A stretch of 6,416 nt of DNA from Aestuariivirga sp. (lineage in GTDB: Bacteria; Pseudomonadota; Alphaproteobacteria; Rhizobiales; Aestuariivirgaceae). Under the pieces are notes generated by a model. The model ran no database searches, was not told where the DNA came from, and saw only the letters and a list, made by a program, of their open reading frames with translations. The position numbers were made by a program, and so were the translations under genes. This document shows, piece by piece, positions 1 through 4,936 of the stretch. Numbering within the stretch: the stretch's first letter is position 1; each line of letters begins with the position of its first letter. The DNA is taken from NCBI GenBank assembly GCA_020252385.1, contig JADCDC010000584.1, positions 1 through 6,416 of the forward strand, read 5' to 3'.

Positions 1-245
1 GCGGAGCCCAGGAGCAGCACGGGAAGGCTTCGCCCGTCGCCGCCAAGCGCCACCATCGCCATGAAGGCGAGCGCCACGCCCGGCAGCGTGGCATGGGCGA
101 TGGCATCCGACACGAGGGCGCGCTTGCGCAGGAACAGGAAGCTTCCCGTGGCGCCCGCCGCGAAGCCCAAGAGGCCAGCACCCACCGCCACCAGCGATGC
201 GTTGTAGCCGGACTGCAGCAGCAGCGCCTCGAGGAAGGCGTTCAT
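1..245 (-). CDS. Metal ABC transporter permease (ZnuB/TroC/SitC/MntC type), N-terminal part only
   Basis: This is the inner-membrane subunit of an ABC importer for a divalent metal (Mn, Zn or Fe), of the ABC-3 permease family. Only the first 81 codons are in the window; the gene runs off the left edge. The ATG overlaps the stop of the upstream ATPase gene as TGATG, which suggests coupled translation and fixes the start. The fragment begins MNAFLEALLL, followed by a hydrophobic segment at about residues 16-39. Then comes the cytoplasmic-loop signature of the family, RKRALVSDAIAHATLPGVAL at residues 40-59, and the start of a further membrane segment. Family members usually have about 280 residues and 7-9 membrane helices, so roughly 70% is missing here. 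Whether a second permease gene (as in SitABCD) follows cannot be seen. The family is clear; the metal is inferred from the neighbours. Confidence 0.88.
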   Translation of the reverse strand, partial: MNAFLEALLLQSGYNASLVAVGAGLLGFAAGATGSFLFLRKRALVSDAIAHATLPGVALAFMAMVALGGDGRSLPVLLLGS

Positions 246-1072
246 CACGCCCCTTCGGCGACGACGGCCAGCTGGTCGAGATGGGTGGCGGCCAGCCGCC
301 CGCCATAGGTGGCGCGCAGGTTCTCGGTGGTGAAGGCGCTGGCGACGGGTCCTTCCGCGATGCGCCGGACATTGATGAGGAAGACGTGGTCGAAGTAGCC
401 GCGCACCGTCGAGAGATCATGGTGCACGGCGATCACCGCCTTGCCATCCGCCTTGAGGAGCTTCAGCACGTCGACGATGGCGCGCTCGGTGGCGGCATCG
501 ACCCCGGCGAAGGGCTCGTCGAGGAGGTAGAGGTCGGCGTCCTGCGCCAGCGCACGGGCAAGGAACACCCGCTGCTGCTGGCCGCCCGAAAGCTGGCCGA
601 TCTGGCGATGGCCGAAGTCGGCCATGCCGACGCGCCTCAGGCAGTCACGCGCCTTTTCCGCCATGGCGCCGGAGAGCCGCCCCAGGAGGCCTGCCTGACG
701 GTAAAGACCCATCTGGACGACGTCCATAACGGTCGTGGGGAAATCCCAGTCGACGCTGGCGCGCTGCGGCACATAGGCGATCCTGTGCCGTGCCTGCTCC
801 AGCGGCTGGCCGAAGACGAACACATCGCCCGACAGCCGCGGGATGACGCCCAATGCCGCCTTCAGCAGCGTCGACTTGCCGGCCCCGTTGGGACCGATGA
901 TCGCCGACATGGCGCGCCCCGGAAAGGTGGCGTCGACGGAAAACACCGCGGGCTTCTCGCCATAGGACACGGTGAGGCCGCGGGTGACGAGCGCTGCGTC
1001 GGCAGGCACCGGTGCTGCGAGGCGGACGGCACCGTCCTCGGCTGCGACATGCGGCTGCGCGGCGCGGGTCAT
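245..1072 (-). CDS. Metal ABC transporter ATP-binding protein (ZnuC/TroB/SitB/MntB type)
   Basis: This is the cytoplasmic ATPase that powers the metal importer encoded around it. All nucleotide-binding motifs are present in the 275-residue protein: Walker A GPNGAGKST (60-68), Q-loop glutamine in VPQRA (Q103), signature LSGGQ (161-165), Walker B LYLLDEP (181-187) and the switch histidine in VHHD (217-218). The stretch VDWDFPTTVMDVVQMGLY after the Q-loop is characteristic of ATPases of the manganese/zinc/iron group. The ATG at 1072 is preferred: GGGAA lies 7 nt upstream and the gene then starts 13 nt after the binding-protein stop. An in-frame start at 1144 would overlap the binding-protein gene by 59 nt and add 24 residues with no family resemblance. 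About 30 residues precede the first conserved strand, slightly more than usual. The stop overlaps the permease start, so the genes form one operon. Confidence 0.95.
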   Translation of the reverse strand: MTRAAQPHVAAEDGAVRLAAPVPADAALVTRGLTVSYGEKPAVFSVDATFPGRAMSAIIGPNGAGKSTLLKAALGVIPRLSGDVFVFGQPLEQARHRIAYVPQRASVDWDFPTTVMDVVQMGLYRQAGLLGRLSGAMAEKARDCLRRVGMADFGHRQIGQLSGGQQQRVFLARALAQDADLYLLDEPFAGVDAATERAIVDVLKLLKADGKAVIAVHHDLSTVRGYFDHVFLINVRRIAEGPVASAFTTENLRATYGGRLAATHLDQLAVVAEGA

Positions 1073-1085
1073 GCGGGGGTTCCCA

Positions 1086-2039
1086 TCAATTGAGCAGCCC
1101 CTGCATGCCGGCATCGGGCGCCTTGCCGCCCAAGGTACGGGCAATGGTGGTGGCGTTGTGGTCGATCATGCCCACGTAAGTGCCTTCATAGCTGCCGGGC
1201 TCGCCCATCGCGTCGGAGAAGAGTTCGCCGCCGATCACCACCTGGTGGCCGCGCGCCGCCGCACCCTCGATCAGGGCGCGGACGTTGCGGTCGGAGACGG
1301 ATGTCTCGACGAAGACCGCGCGGATGTTGCGGCTGACCAGCATGTCCACCAATTCGCTGATGCGCTGGAGGCCGGCTTCCGACTCGGTCGAAATGCCCTG
1401 GATGCCGACGACCTCGAAGCCATAGGCGTTGCCGAAATAGTTGAATGCATCATGTGAGGAGAGCACGACCCGGCTTTCCGCCGGAACCGAGGAGAGGACA
1501 TCGGCCGTGTAGCGGGCGAGTTCCGAGAGCTTCGCCAGATAGGCATCGGCGTTGGCGGTGAAGATGTCCTTGCTCTCAGGCCGCGCCTCGATCAGCGCAT
1601 CGCGCACGTTGACGACGACCTTGGACCACAGGTTCGGGTTCATCCACACATGCGGGTCGAAACGGCCTTCATAGTCGGCGGAGCCGATCAGCAGGTTTTC
1701 CGGCAGCTTCTGGGCCACCGGCACGACCTTCCGGTCGCGCGCCAGGCCAAGCAGGAACTCCTCCATCTGCGCTTCGAGATACAATCCGTTCCACAGCACG
1801 AGGTCGGCATTGGCCATGGCCACGATGTCGGTGCGCGTCTGGCGGTAGGCATGGGGATCGACGCCAGGGCCCATGAGTGCCGTCACCTCAACCAGCGTGC
1901 CGCCCACCTCGCGGGCCGCATCGGCGATCATGCCAGTGGTGGCGACCACCTTCATCGGGTCGGCAGCCCTTGCCGGGGCGCCCGGAAGCATCAGGACGGC
2001 CGCCGCAAGAGCGGCCAGAAGCGTTCTCCTCGTGAGCAT
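1086..2039 (-). CDS. Periplasmic metal-binding protein of an ABC importer (cluster A-I, TroA/MntA/ZnuA type)
   Basis: This 317-residue exported protein captures a divalent metal in the periplasm and delivers it to the adjacent ABC transporter. Residues 1-25 are a signal peptide with an AxA site (PARA|ADP). TRRTLL at 3-8 loosely resembles a twin-arginine motif, so Tat export is possible but Sec is as likely. By position in the family, the metal ligands are H63 (DPHAY), H130 (FDPHVW), H196 (SSHDAFNYF) and D276 (LFSDAMG). The third ligand is histidine, as in Treponema TroA, rather than the glutamate of PsaA/MntC. There is no histidine-rich loop of the kind common in zinc-specific ZnuA. Zinc, manganese or both are therefore possible; manganese is my first guess because of the Mur-like regulator next door. 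This is the first gene of the operon, under a promoter ending near 2085. ATG 2039 (or 2042, adding one Met) is chosen because the upstream in-frame ATG at 2135 lies before the promoter. Confidence 0.93.
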   Translation of the reverse strand: MLTRRTLLAALAAAVLMLPGAPARAADPMKVVATTGMIADAAREVGGTLVEVTALMGPGVDPHAYRQTRTDIVAMANADLVLWNGLYLEAQMEEFLLGLARDRKVVPVAQKLPENLLIGSADYEGRFDPHVWMNPNLWSKVVVNVRDALIEARPESKDIFTANADAYLAKLSELARYTADVLSSVPAESRVVLSSHDAFNYFGNAYGFEVVGIQGISTESEAGLQRISELVDMLVSRNIRAVFVETSVSDRNVRALIEGAAARGHQVVIGGELFSDAMGEPGSYEGTYVGMIDHNATTIARTLGGKAPDAGMQGLLN

Positions 2040-2046
2040 CATTGAA

Positions 2047-2050
2047 CTCC
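2047..2050 (-). promoter_or_regulatory. Ribosome binding site of the metal-binding protein gene
   Basis: GGAG (minus strand) lies 7 nt before the ATG at 2039 and 4 nt before the ATG at 2042. The spacing slightly favours 2039. No such site serves the ATG at 2135. Confidence 0.7.
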
Positions 2051-2084
2051 ATACGTGGCGATTGGCACCCCAGCCCACGTTAAA

Positions 2085-2113
2085 CTGATAGTGCGAAGCA
2101 TTCGCAGTGTCAA
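2085..2113 (-). promoter_or_regulatory. Sigma-70 promoter of the metal transporter operon
   Basis: On the minus strand a perfect -35 box TTGACA (2113-2108) is followed by a 17-nt spacer and a -10 box TATCAG (2090-2085, four of six matches). Transcription would start near 2078, giving a leader of about 40 nt before the ATG at 2039. The 15-bp inverted repeat at 2092-2106 fills almost the entire spacer, so a bound Fur-family repressor would directly block RNA polymerase. Confidence 0.75.
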
Positions 2114-2119
2114 GATAAT
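2091..2119 (+). promoter_or_regulatory. Probable promoter of the Fur-family regulator gene
   Basis: On the plus strand GATAAT (2114-2119, five of six matches to the -10 consensus) is preceded by a 17-nt spacer and a weak -35, GTGCGA (2091-2096, three of six). Transcription would start near 2126, about 50 nt before the ATG at 2177. This -10 box abuts the -35 box of the divergent transporter promoter (2108-2113), so polymerase could hardly sit on both at once. The weak -35 makes the call tentative. Confidence 0.45.
2092..2106. promoter_or_regulatory. Operator 1: Fur/Mur-type inverted repeat TGCGAAGCATTCGCA
   Basis: The 15-bp sequence TGCGAAGCATTCGCA has 6-bp perfect arms (TGCGAA/TTCGCA) and fits the 7-1-7 layout of Fur-family boxes such as TGATAATNATTATCA, with six of seven arm positions complementary. 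It lies between the -35 and -10 boxes of the transporter promoter and also overlaps the weak -35 of the regulator promoter. The regulator encoded beside it is the obvious candidate to bind. Binding itself is inferred. Confidence 0.7.
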
Positions 2120-2134
2120 TGCGAATGGTTCTCA
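2120..2134. promoter_or_regulatory. Operator 2: second Fur/Mur-type inverted repeat TGCGAATGGTTCTCA
   Basis: TGCGAATGGTTCTCA shares the TGCGAA half-site of operator 1 and has an imperfect second arm (TTCTCA instead of TTCGCA). It also resembles the common Fur-box variant TGAGAATNATTCTCA. Its centre is 28 bp from that of operator 1. It starts directly after the predicted -10 box of the regulator gene and spans its expected transcription start, a position suited to autorepression. Confidence 0.6.
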
Positions 2135-2167
2135 AAGGACTTGCCTTTCCACCCCGATCGGGTGCAT

Positions 2168-2173
2168 AGGAGG
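2168..2173 (+). promoter_or_regulatory. Ribosome binding site of the Fur-family regulator gene
   Basis: AGGAGG lies 3 nt before the ATG at 2177. It decides the start in favour of 2177 over an in-frame TTG at 2141, which has no comparable site and would add 12 residues unlike any Fur N-terminus. Confidence 0.75.
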
Positions 2174-2176
2174 GCG

Positions 2177-2599
2177 ATGAACAAGCCCTTCTACAGCAGC
2201 GAGGGGGACGACCTCCTCCGGGAAGCGGGCCTCAGGATCACGCGGCAGCGGCAGGCCATCGCCCGCGTCCTGATCGAGGCCGAGGACCATCCGGATGCCG
2301 AGCAGGTCCTCGCCCGGGCGCGCGAGCAGGACGCGAGCGTCAGCCAGGCGACCGCCTACCGCACGCTGGCGGCGCTCTCGGAAAAGGGGCTCATCAGGAC
2401 CCACACCTTCGACCGCGGCGTGATGCGTTTCGAGATCGGCAACCGCCCGCATCACGACCACCTGATCGACGTCGACACCGGCGAGATCCGTGAATTCGTC
2501 TCGGCCGAGATCGAGCAGTTGCAGCGCCGCGTGGCCGAGGAACTGGGCTACGAGATCCTGGCGCACCGGCTCGAGATCTACTGCCGGAAGTCAGGCTGA
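2177..2599 (+). CDS. Fur-family metal-responsive repressor (Mur/Fur-like)
   Basis: This is a 140-residue cytoplasmic DNA-binding repressor that uses a divalent metal as corepressor. The winged-helix domain spans about residues 9-88, with the recognition helix in VSQATAYRTLAALSEKGLI (55-73). The dimerisation and metal-binding domain follows. Aligning by eye to E. coli Fur, both regulatory sites are filled: H38, E86, H93, H95 and H92, D94, E113, H130. The CxxC pairs of the structural zinc site in most Fur and Zur proteins are absent; the only cysteine is C136 near the C-terminus. This fits alphaproteobacterial Fur/Mur, which read HHDHLIDxxTG at this place, and argues against Zur. Divergent position next to a metal importer, with two operators between, suggests it controls that importer and itself. 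Manganese (Mur) is the likeliest signal, iron (Fur) the alternative. The gene stands alone; the next gene lies 137 nt downstream. Confidence 0.93.
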   Translation: MNKPFYSSEGDDLLREAGLRITRQRQAIARVLIEAEDHPDAEQVLARAREQDASVSQATAYRTLAALSEKGLIRTHTFDRGVMRFEIGNRPHHDHLIDVDTGEIREFVSAEIEQLQRRVAEELGYEILAHRLEIYCRKSG

Positions 2600-2725
2600 G
2601 CGCCGGGGGCGGCTGGTCGCAATTGCCACAACCGATCGTTCACGATAAGTTGAAAGCCGTCTAGCCTGTGGTTGCCGCGTCCGGGGGGAACGCGTGGCGT
2701 GATTACAGTCCAACGCCCAACTCAC

Positions 2726-2730
2726 GAGGA
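2726..2730 (+). promoter_or_regulatory. Ribosome binding site of the secreted lipase gene
   Basis: GAGGA lies 6 nt before the ATG at 2737. With the signal peptide starting right there, it selects 2737 over the earlier in-frame GTG at 2668. Confidence 0.65.
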
Positions 2731-2736
2731 CCCACC

Positions 2737-4038
2737 ATGCGTCCACTCCGACTTCTGGTCAGCTCGCTGGCGATGTTCGCCGCTGTCTCCCTCTCCCATG
2801 CAGCCGAGGTTGCCCTGCCCCCCTTCTACGCCGCCCTGGCGAACGTCTCGCCCGACAAGCCGCTTGGCACCGTCGTCGCCCAGGAGGCGGTGGCGACATC
2901 GATCCCCGGCGCGGAAGCATGGCGGATTGCCTATGTTTCCTCCGACGTGATGGAGAAGAAGACGCTGTCGACGGCGCTGGTGATCGCGCCCAAGGGTGCG
3001 CCGCCCGCCGCAGGCCGCCCCATCCTCGCCTGGGCGCATGGCACGACCGGCACGGCGCAGAACTGCGGCCCCTCCCAGGTCGAGGACCCGGCGCAGGACC
3101 TGAACCTCTACTACATGATCGGCGGCACCTCGTGGACCGACTTCGGTGTTCCCGCTGCAACCGAATTCATCGCGAAAGGCTACGTGCTGGTGGCCACGGA
3201 CTACCAGGGCCTCGGCGGTGGCGGCGGCAAGCACCAGTATGCGGTGGCGGCCACACAGGCGCGCGACATCATCAACTCCGTGCGGGCCATCGGCGCCTTG
3301 GGCCTCTCCGGCGAAGCGAAGAAGGCCGTTGCCTATGGCTGGTCGCAGGGGGGCGGCGCGGTGCTGGCCGCCGCAAGCCTGGGCAATTATATCAAGGCCA
3401 CTGGCACGGCGTCGGACGGTGTGGAATTCATCGGCTTCGTGGCTCTCGCTCCGCAGGAGGTCGAGGTTCTCGTCCCGCCGGGGTCGACCGATCCCGCTGC
3501 CGCGAACAAGCTGCTGCCGGAACTTGCGGCTGCGTTCTCCGCCAGCATCAACAACTTCGCCCACTATGCCATGACCATGTGGGCCACCGCGCAGGCCTTT
3601 CCCGAACTGAAGCTCACCGACATCTTCACCGACGACGGTGCGAAGACCCTCGACGAGGTGTTCAGCAAGAAGTGCATGCACGCAGGTGCCGATACGCTGA
3701 CCTTCAATCTCGGCGACAGCTACAAGAGCCTGCTCAAGCCCCAGCCGGACAATGCCGCGGCCTGGGTGCAGCGCCTGATCGACGGCAGCACCGCGCCGGA
3801 CCAGCCGGTCGCCCCCGTGATGATCTATTTTGGCGACAAGGACGTCACCAACGATCCCGTCATGGGCAAGCTCTACCAGGAGCGGCGCTGCGCCAAGGGC
3901 GCCAATGTCGGGCGCGTTCAGCTGCCGGGTGAACAGAACCACTTCACCACGCCTGCCGCCTCGCAGCCGCTCTATGTTCCGTGGGTCGAGGATCTCTTCG
4001 CCGGAAAGCCCGCGGCCAACGGCTGCCCGGCCAACTGA
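2737..4038 (+). CDS. Exported alpha/beta hydrolase, secretory lipase (LIP) family
   Basis: This 433-residue protein is probably an exported esterase or lipase. Residues 1-22 are a Sec signal peptide (MRPLRLLVSS, a hydrophobic core, then SHA|AEV). The fold shows an oxyanion-hole segment WAHGTTGTAQNC (99-110), the family-typical GYVLVATDYQGLG (148-160) and the nucleophile elbow GWSQGG with S203. The probable acid is D367 or D369 (YFGDKD, 364-369), and H402 (QNHF) is the probable base. Together these match the secretory-lipase family (Pfam LIP, known from Candida lipases and actinobacteria), and the length agrees. Four cysteines (C110, C313, C385, C430) could form two disulfides in the periplasm or outside. 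A glycine run follows residue 158. The gene is single, on the same strand as the regulator but 137 nt away, and I see no Fur-type operator before it, so a link to metal uptake is not supported. The substrate is unknown; an acyl-ester or polyester is plausible. Confidence 0.87.
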   Translation: MRPLRLLVSSLAMFAAVSLSHAAEVALPPFYAALANVSPDKPLGTVVAQEAVATSIPGAEAWRIAYVSSDVMEKKTLSTALVIAPKGAPPAAGRPILAWAHGTTGTAQNCGPSQVEDPAQDLNLYYMIGGTSWTDFGVPAATEFIAKGYVLVATDYQGLGGGGGKHQYAVAATQARDIINSVRAIGALGLSGEAKKAVAYGWSQGGGAVLAAASLGNYIKATGTASDGVEFIGFVALAPQEVEVLVPPGSTDPAAANKLLPELAAAFSASINNFAHYAMTMWATAQAFPELKLTDIFTDDGAKTLDEVFSKKCMHAGADTLTFNLGDSYKSLLKPQPDNAAAWVQRLIDGSTAPDQPVAPVMIYFGDKDVTNDPVMGKLYQERRCAKGANVGRVQLPGEQNHFTTPAASQPLYVPWVEDLFAGKPAANGCPAN

Positions 4039-4066
4039 ACAGAGACGAACTCACCGGTCGAAACTG

Positions 4067-4094
4067 AAATGGCCGCCCGGGTGGGCGGCCATTT
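4067..4094. terminator. Bidirectional terminator between the lipase gene and rpsD
   Basis: A perfect 12-bp inverted repeat (AAATGGCCGCCC / GGGCGGCCATTT) with a 4-nt loop GGGT lies 28 nt after the lipase stop and 27 nt after the convergent rpsD stop. The GC-rich stem with A/T ends could serve both genes. The T-runs are short and interrupted on both sides, so efficiency is uncertain. A smaller 6-bp hairpin (CTCGCG/CGCGAG, 4114-4131) spans the rpsD stop codon. Confidence 0.75.
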
Positions 4095-4121
4095 GCAATT
4101 TGGTTCCGAAACCCTCGCGGT

Positions 4122-4739
4122 TTAGCGCGAGTAGTATTCGACGACGAGGTTCGGCTGCATCTGGACGGGATAGGGAACGTCCGAAAGGGCCGGGATGCGC
4201 ACCAGGCGGGCGGTCATGCCCTTGTGGTCGACCTCGATGTAGTCCGGCGTGTCGCGCTCGGCGAGCTGGGTGGCTTCCAGCACGTTGGCAAGGCCCTTGG
4301 CCTTGTCGGTGAGCTCGATCGTGTCGCCGGCGCGCAGCCGGATCGAGGCGATCGTCACGCGCTTGCCGTTCACCTTCACATGGCCGTGCGAAACGAACTG
4401 GCGGGCGGCGAAGACCGTCGGCACGAACTTGGCGCGGTAGACCACCATGTCGAGGCGGCGCTCGAGGAGGCCGATGAGATTTTCCGACGAGTCGCCCGTG
4501 AGCCGGATGGCCTCGTCATAGGTCTTGCGGAACTGCCGCTCCGAGAGGTTGGCGTAATAGCCCTTGAGCTTCTGCTTGGCCTTCAGCTGGGTGCCGAAGT
4601 CCGACATCTTGCCCTTGCGGCGCTGGCCGTGCTGGCCGGGGCCATATTCACGCTTGTTGACGGGGCTCTTCGGGCGGCCCCAGATGTTCTCGCCCATGCG
4701 GCGGTCGATCTTGTATTTCGCGTTTGCGCGCTTCGTCAT
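4122..4739 (-). CDS. rpsD: 30S ribosomal protein S4
   Basis: S4 is a primary 16S rRNA-binding protein that starts assembly of the small ribosomal subunit and contributes to decoding accuracy. The 205-residue protein has the usual bacterial length, beginning MTKRANAKYKIDRRMGENIW. The S4 RNA-binding domain runs from about residue 92 to 155, including RRLDMVVYRAKF and RQFVSHGHVKVNGK, and the C-terminus is LVVEYYSR. It contains no cysteine at all, so it is the zinc-independent form rather than the form with an N-terminal zinc site. The start is set by GGAG (4750-4747) 7 nt before the ATG. The gene is monocistronic here, unlike in E. coli, where rpsD lies in the alpha operon. It has its own strong promoter and a leader of about 117 nt with stable hairpins, and converges on the lipase gene. 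Confidence 0.98.
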   Translation of the reverse strand: MTKRANAKYKIDRRMGENIWGRPKSPVNKREYGPGQHGQRRKGKMSDFGTQLKAKQKLKGYYANLSERQFRKTYDEAIRLTGDSSENLIGLLERRLDMVVYRAKFVPTVFAARQFVSHGHVKVNGKRVTIASIRLRAGDTIELTDKAKGLANVLEATQLAERDTPDYIEVDHKGMTARLVRIPALSDVPYPVQMQPNLVVEYYSR

Positions 4740-4856
4740 TTACGGTCTCCATTGACGTTTCAAGAGAACCCACCCTCCTTGGCGCCGGTCTCCCGGCCGA
4801 CAGTCCTCCGAACGAGGACGCGGGCAAGCAATCACGGAGCCCGAAGGCCCCGTGAT
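4740..4856 (-). promoter_or_regulatory. Structured 5' leader of rpsD
   Basis: The predicted rpsD transcript begins near 4856 and has about 117 untranslated nt. In order it contains hairpin A (separate entry); hairpin B at 4819-4803 (GTCCTC/GAGGAC, loop GTTCG); hairpin C at 4797-4784 (GCCGG/CCGGC closed by a GAGA tetraloop); and AAGGAGG at 4780-4774. The last is a perfect match to the anti-Shine-Dalgarno sequence but lies 34 nt before the rpsD ATG. The ordinary site GGAG (4750-4747) follows. S4 represses its own mRNA in other bacteria, so a regulatory role is conceivable but not shown by the sequence. Confidence 0.45.
4831..4856 (-). promoter_or_regulatory. Hairpin A: UUCG-capped stem at the 5' end of the rpsD leader
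   Basis: On the minus strand ATCACGG and CCGTGAT pair over 7 bp, and GGCC with GGCT extend the stem to 11 bp (one G-U pair), closed by the very stable C(UUCG)G tetraloop. Its first base coincides with the transcription start predicted from the promoter, so the mRNA would begin with this stem-loop. Such 5'-terminal stems are known to protect mRNAs from decay. It has no following T-run, so it is not a typical terminator. Confidence 0.6.
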
Positions 4857-4862
4857 GGCGCG

Positions 4863-4891
4863 CGTATAGGGGAACGGGCGGGGCCTGTCAA
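4863..4891 (-). promoter_or_regulatory. Sigma-70 promoter of rpsD
   Basis: On the minus strand a perfect -35 box TTGACA (4891-4886) is separated by 17 nt from the -10 box TATACG (4868-4863), followed by CGCGCC. The GC-rich spacer and the TATACG -10 resemble ribosomal and tRNA promoters of Hyphomicrobiales. Transcription should start near 4856. Confidence 0.8.
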
Positions 4892-4936
4892 ATCCGCGCT
4901 TGTGGCCCCGGGGAGGCTCGGACAGAGTTGGGCCCG

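Noticed and set aside
197..1093. Long plus-strand open frame of 298 codons opposite the metal ATPase gene
   Set aside because: It mirrors a clearly recognisable ATPase gene on the other strand; its product has no recognisable motif and such antisense frames are common at this GC content.
1073..1144. Extension of the ATPase gene to the start at 1144
   Set aside because: It would overlap the binding-protein gene by 59 nt and adds 24 residues unlike the family; the ATG at 1072 has a suitable ribosome site.
2040..2135. Extension of the metal-binding protein to the ATG at 2135
   Set aside because: This start lies upstream of the promoter at 2085-2113 and would translate through both operators; the extra residues precede an otherwise normal signal peptide.
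2600..2736. Possible lipase promoter (TTGCCA at 2623-2628 with GATAAG at 2644-2649)
   Set aside because: The spacer is only 15 nt and the -10 is a partial match. I see no better promoter, terminator or Fur-type operator in this gap, so nothing is called.
2722..3942. Minus-strand open frame of 406 codons opposite the lipase gene, and a plus-strand frame of 337 codons at 2919-3932
   Set aside because: Both lie over a lipase gene with intact motifs; the products are rich in Arg, Gly, His and Ala without any domain I recognise, so they are shadows of the coding strand.
4842..4870. Plus-strand promoter for the isolated permease using TATAGG at 4865-4870
   Set aside because: No acceptable -35 box lies 16-18 nt upstream, and TATA here is the shared centre of the rpsD -10 box on the other strand.
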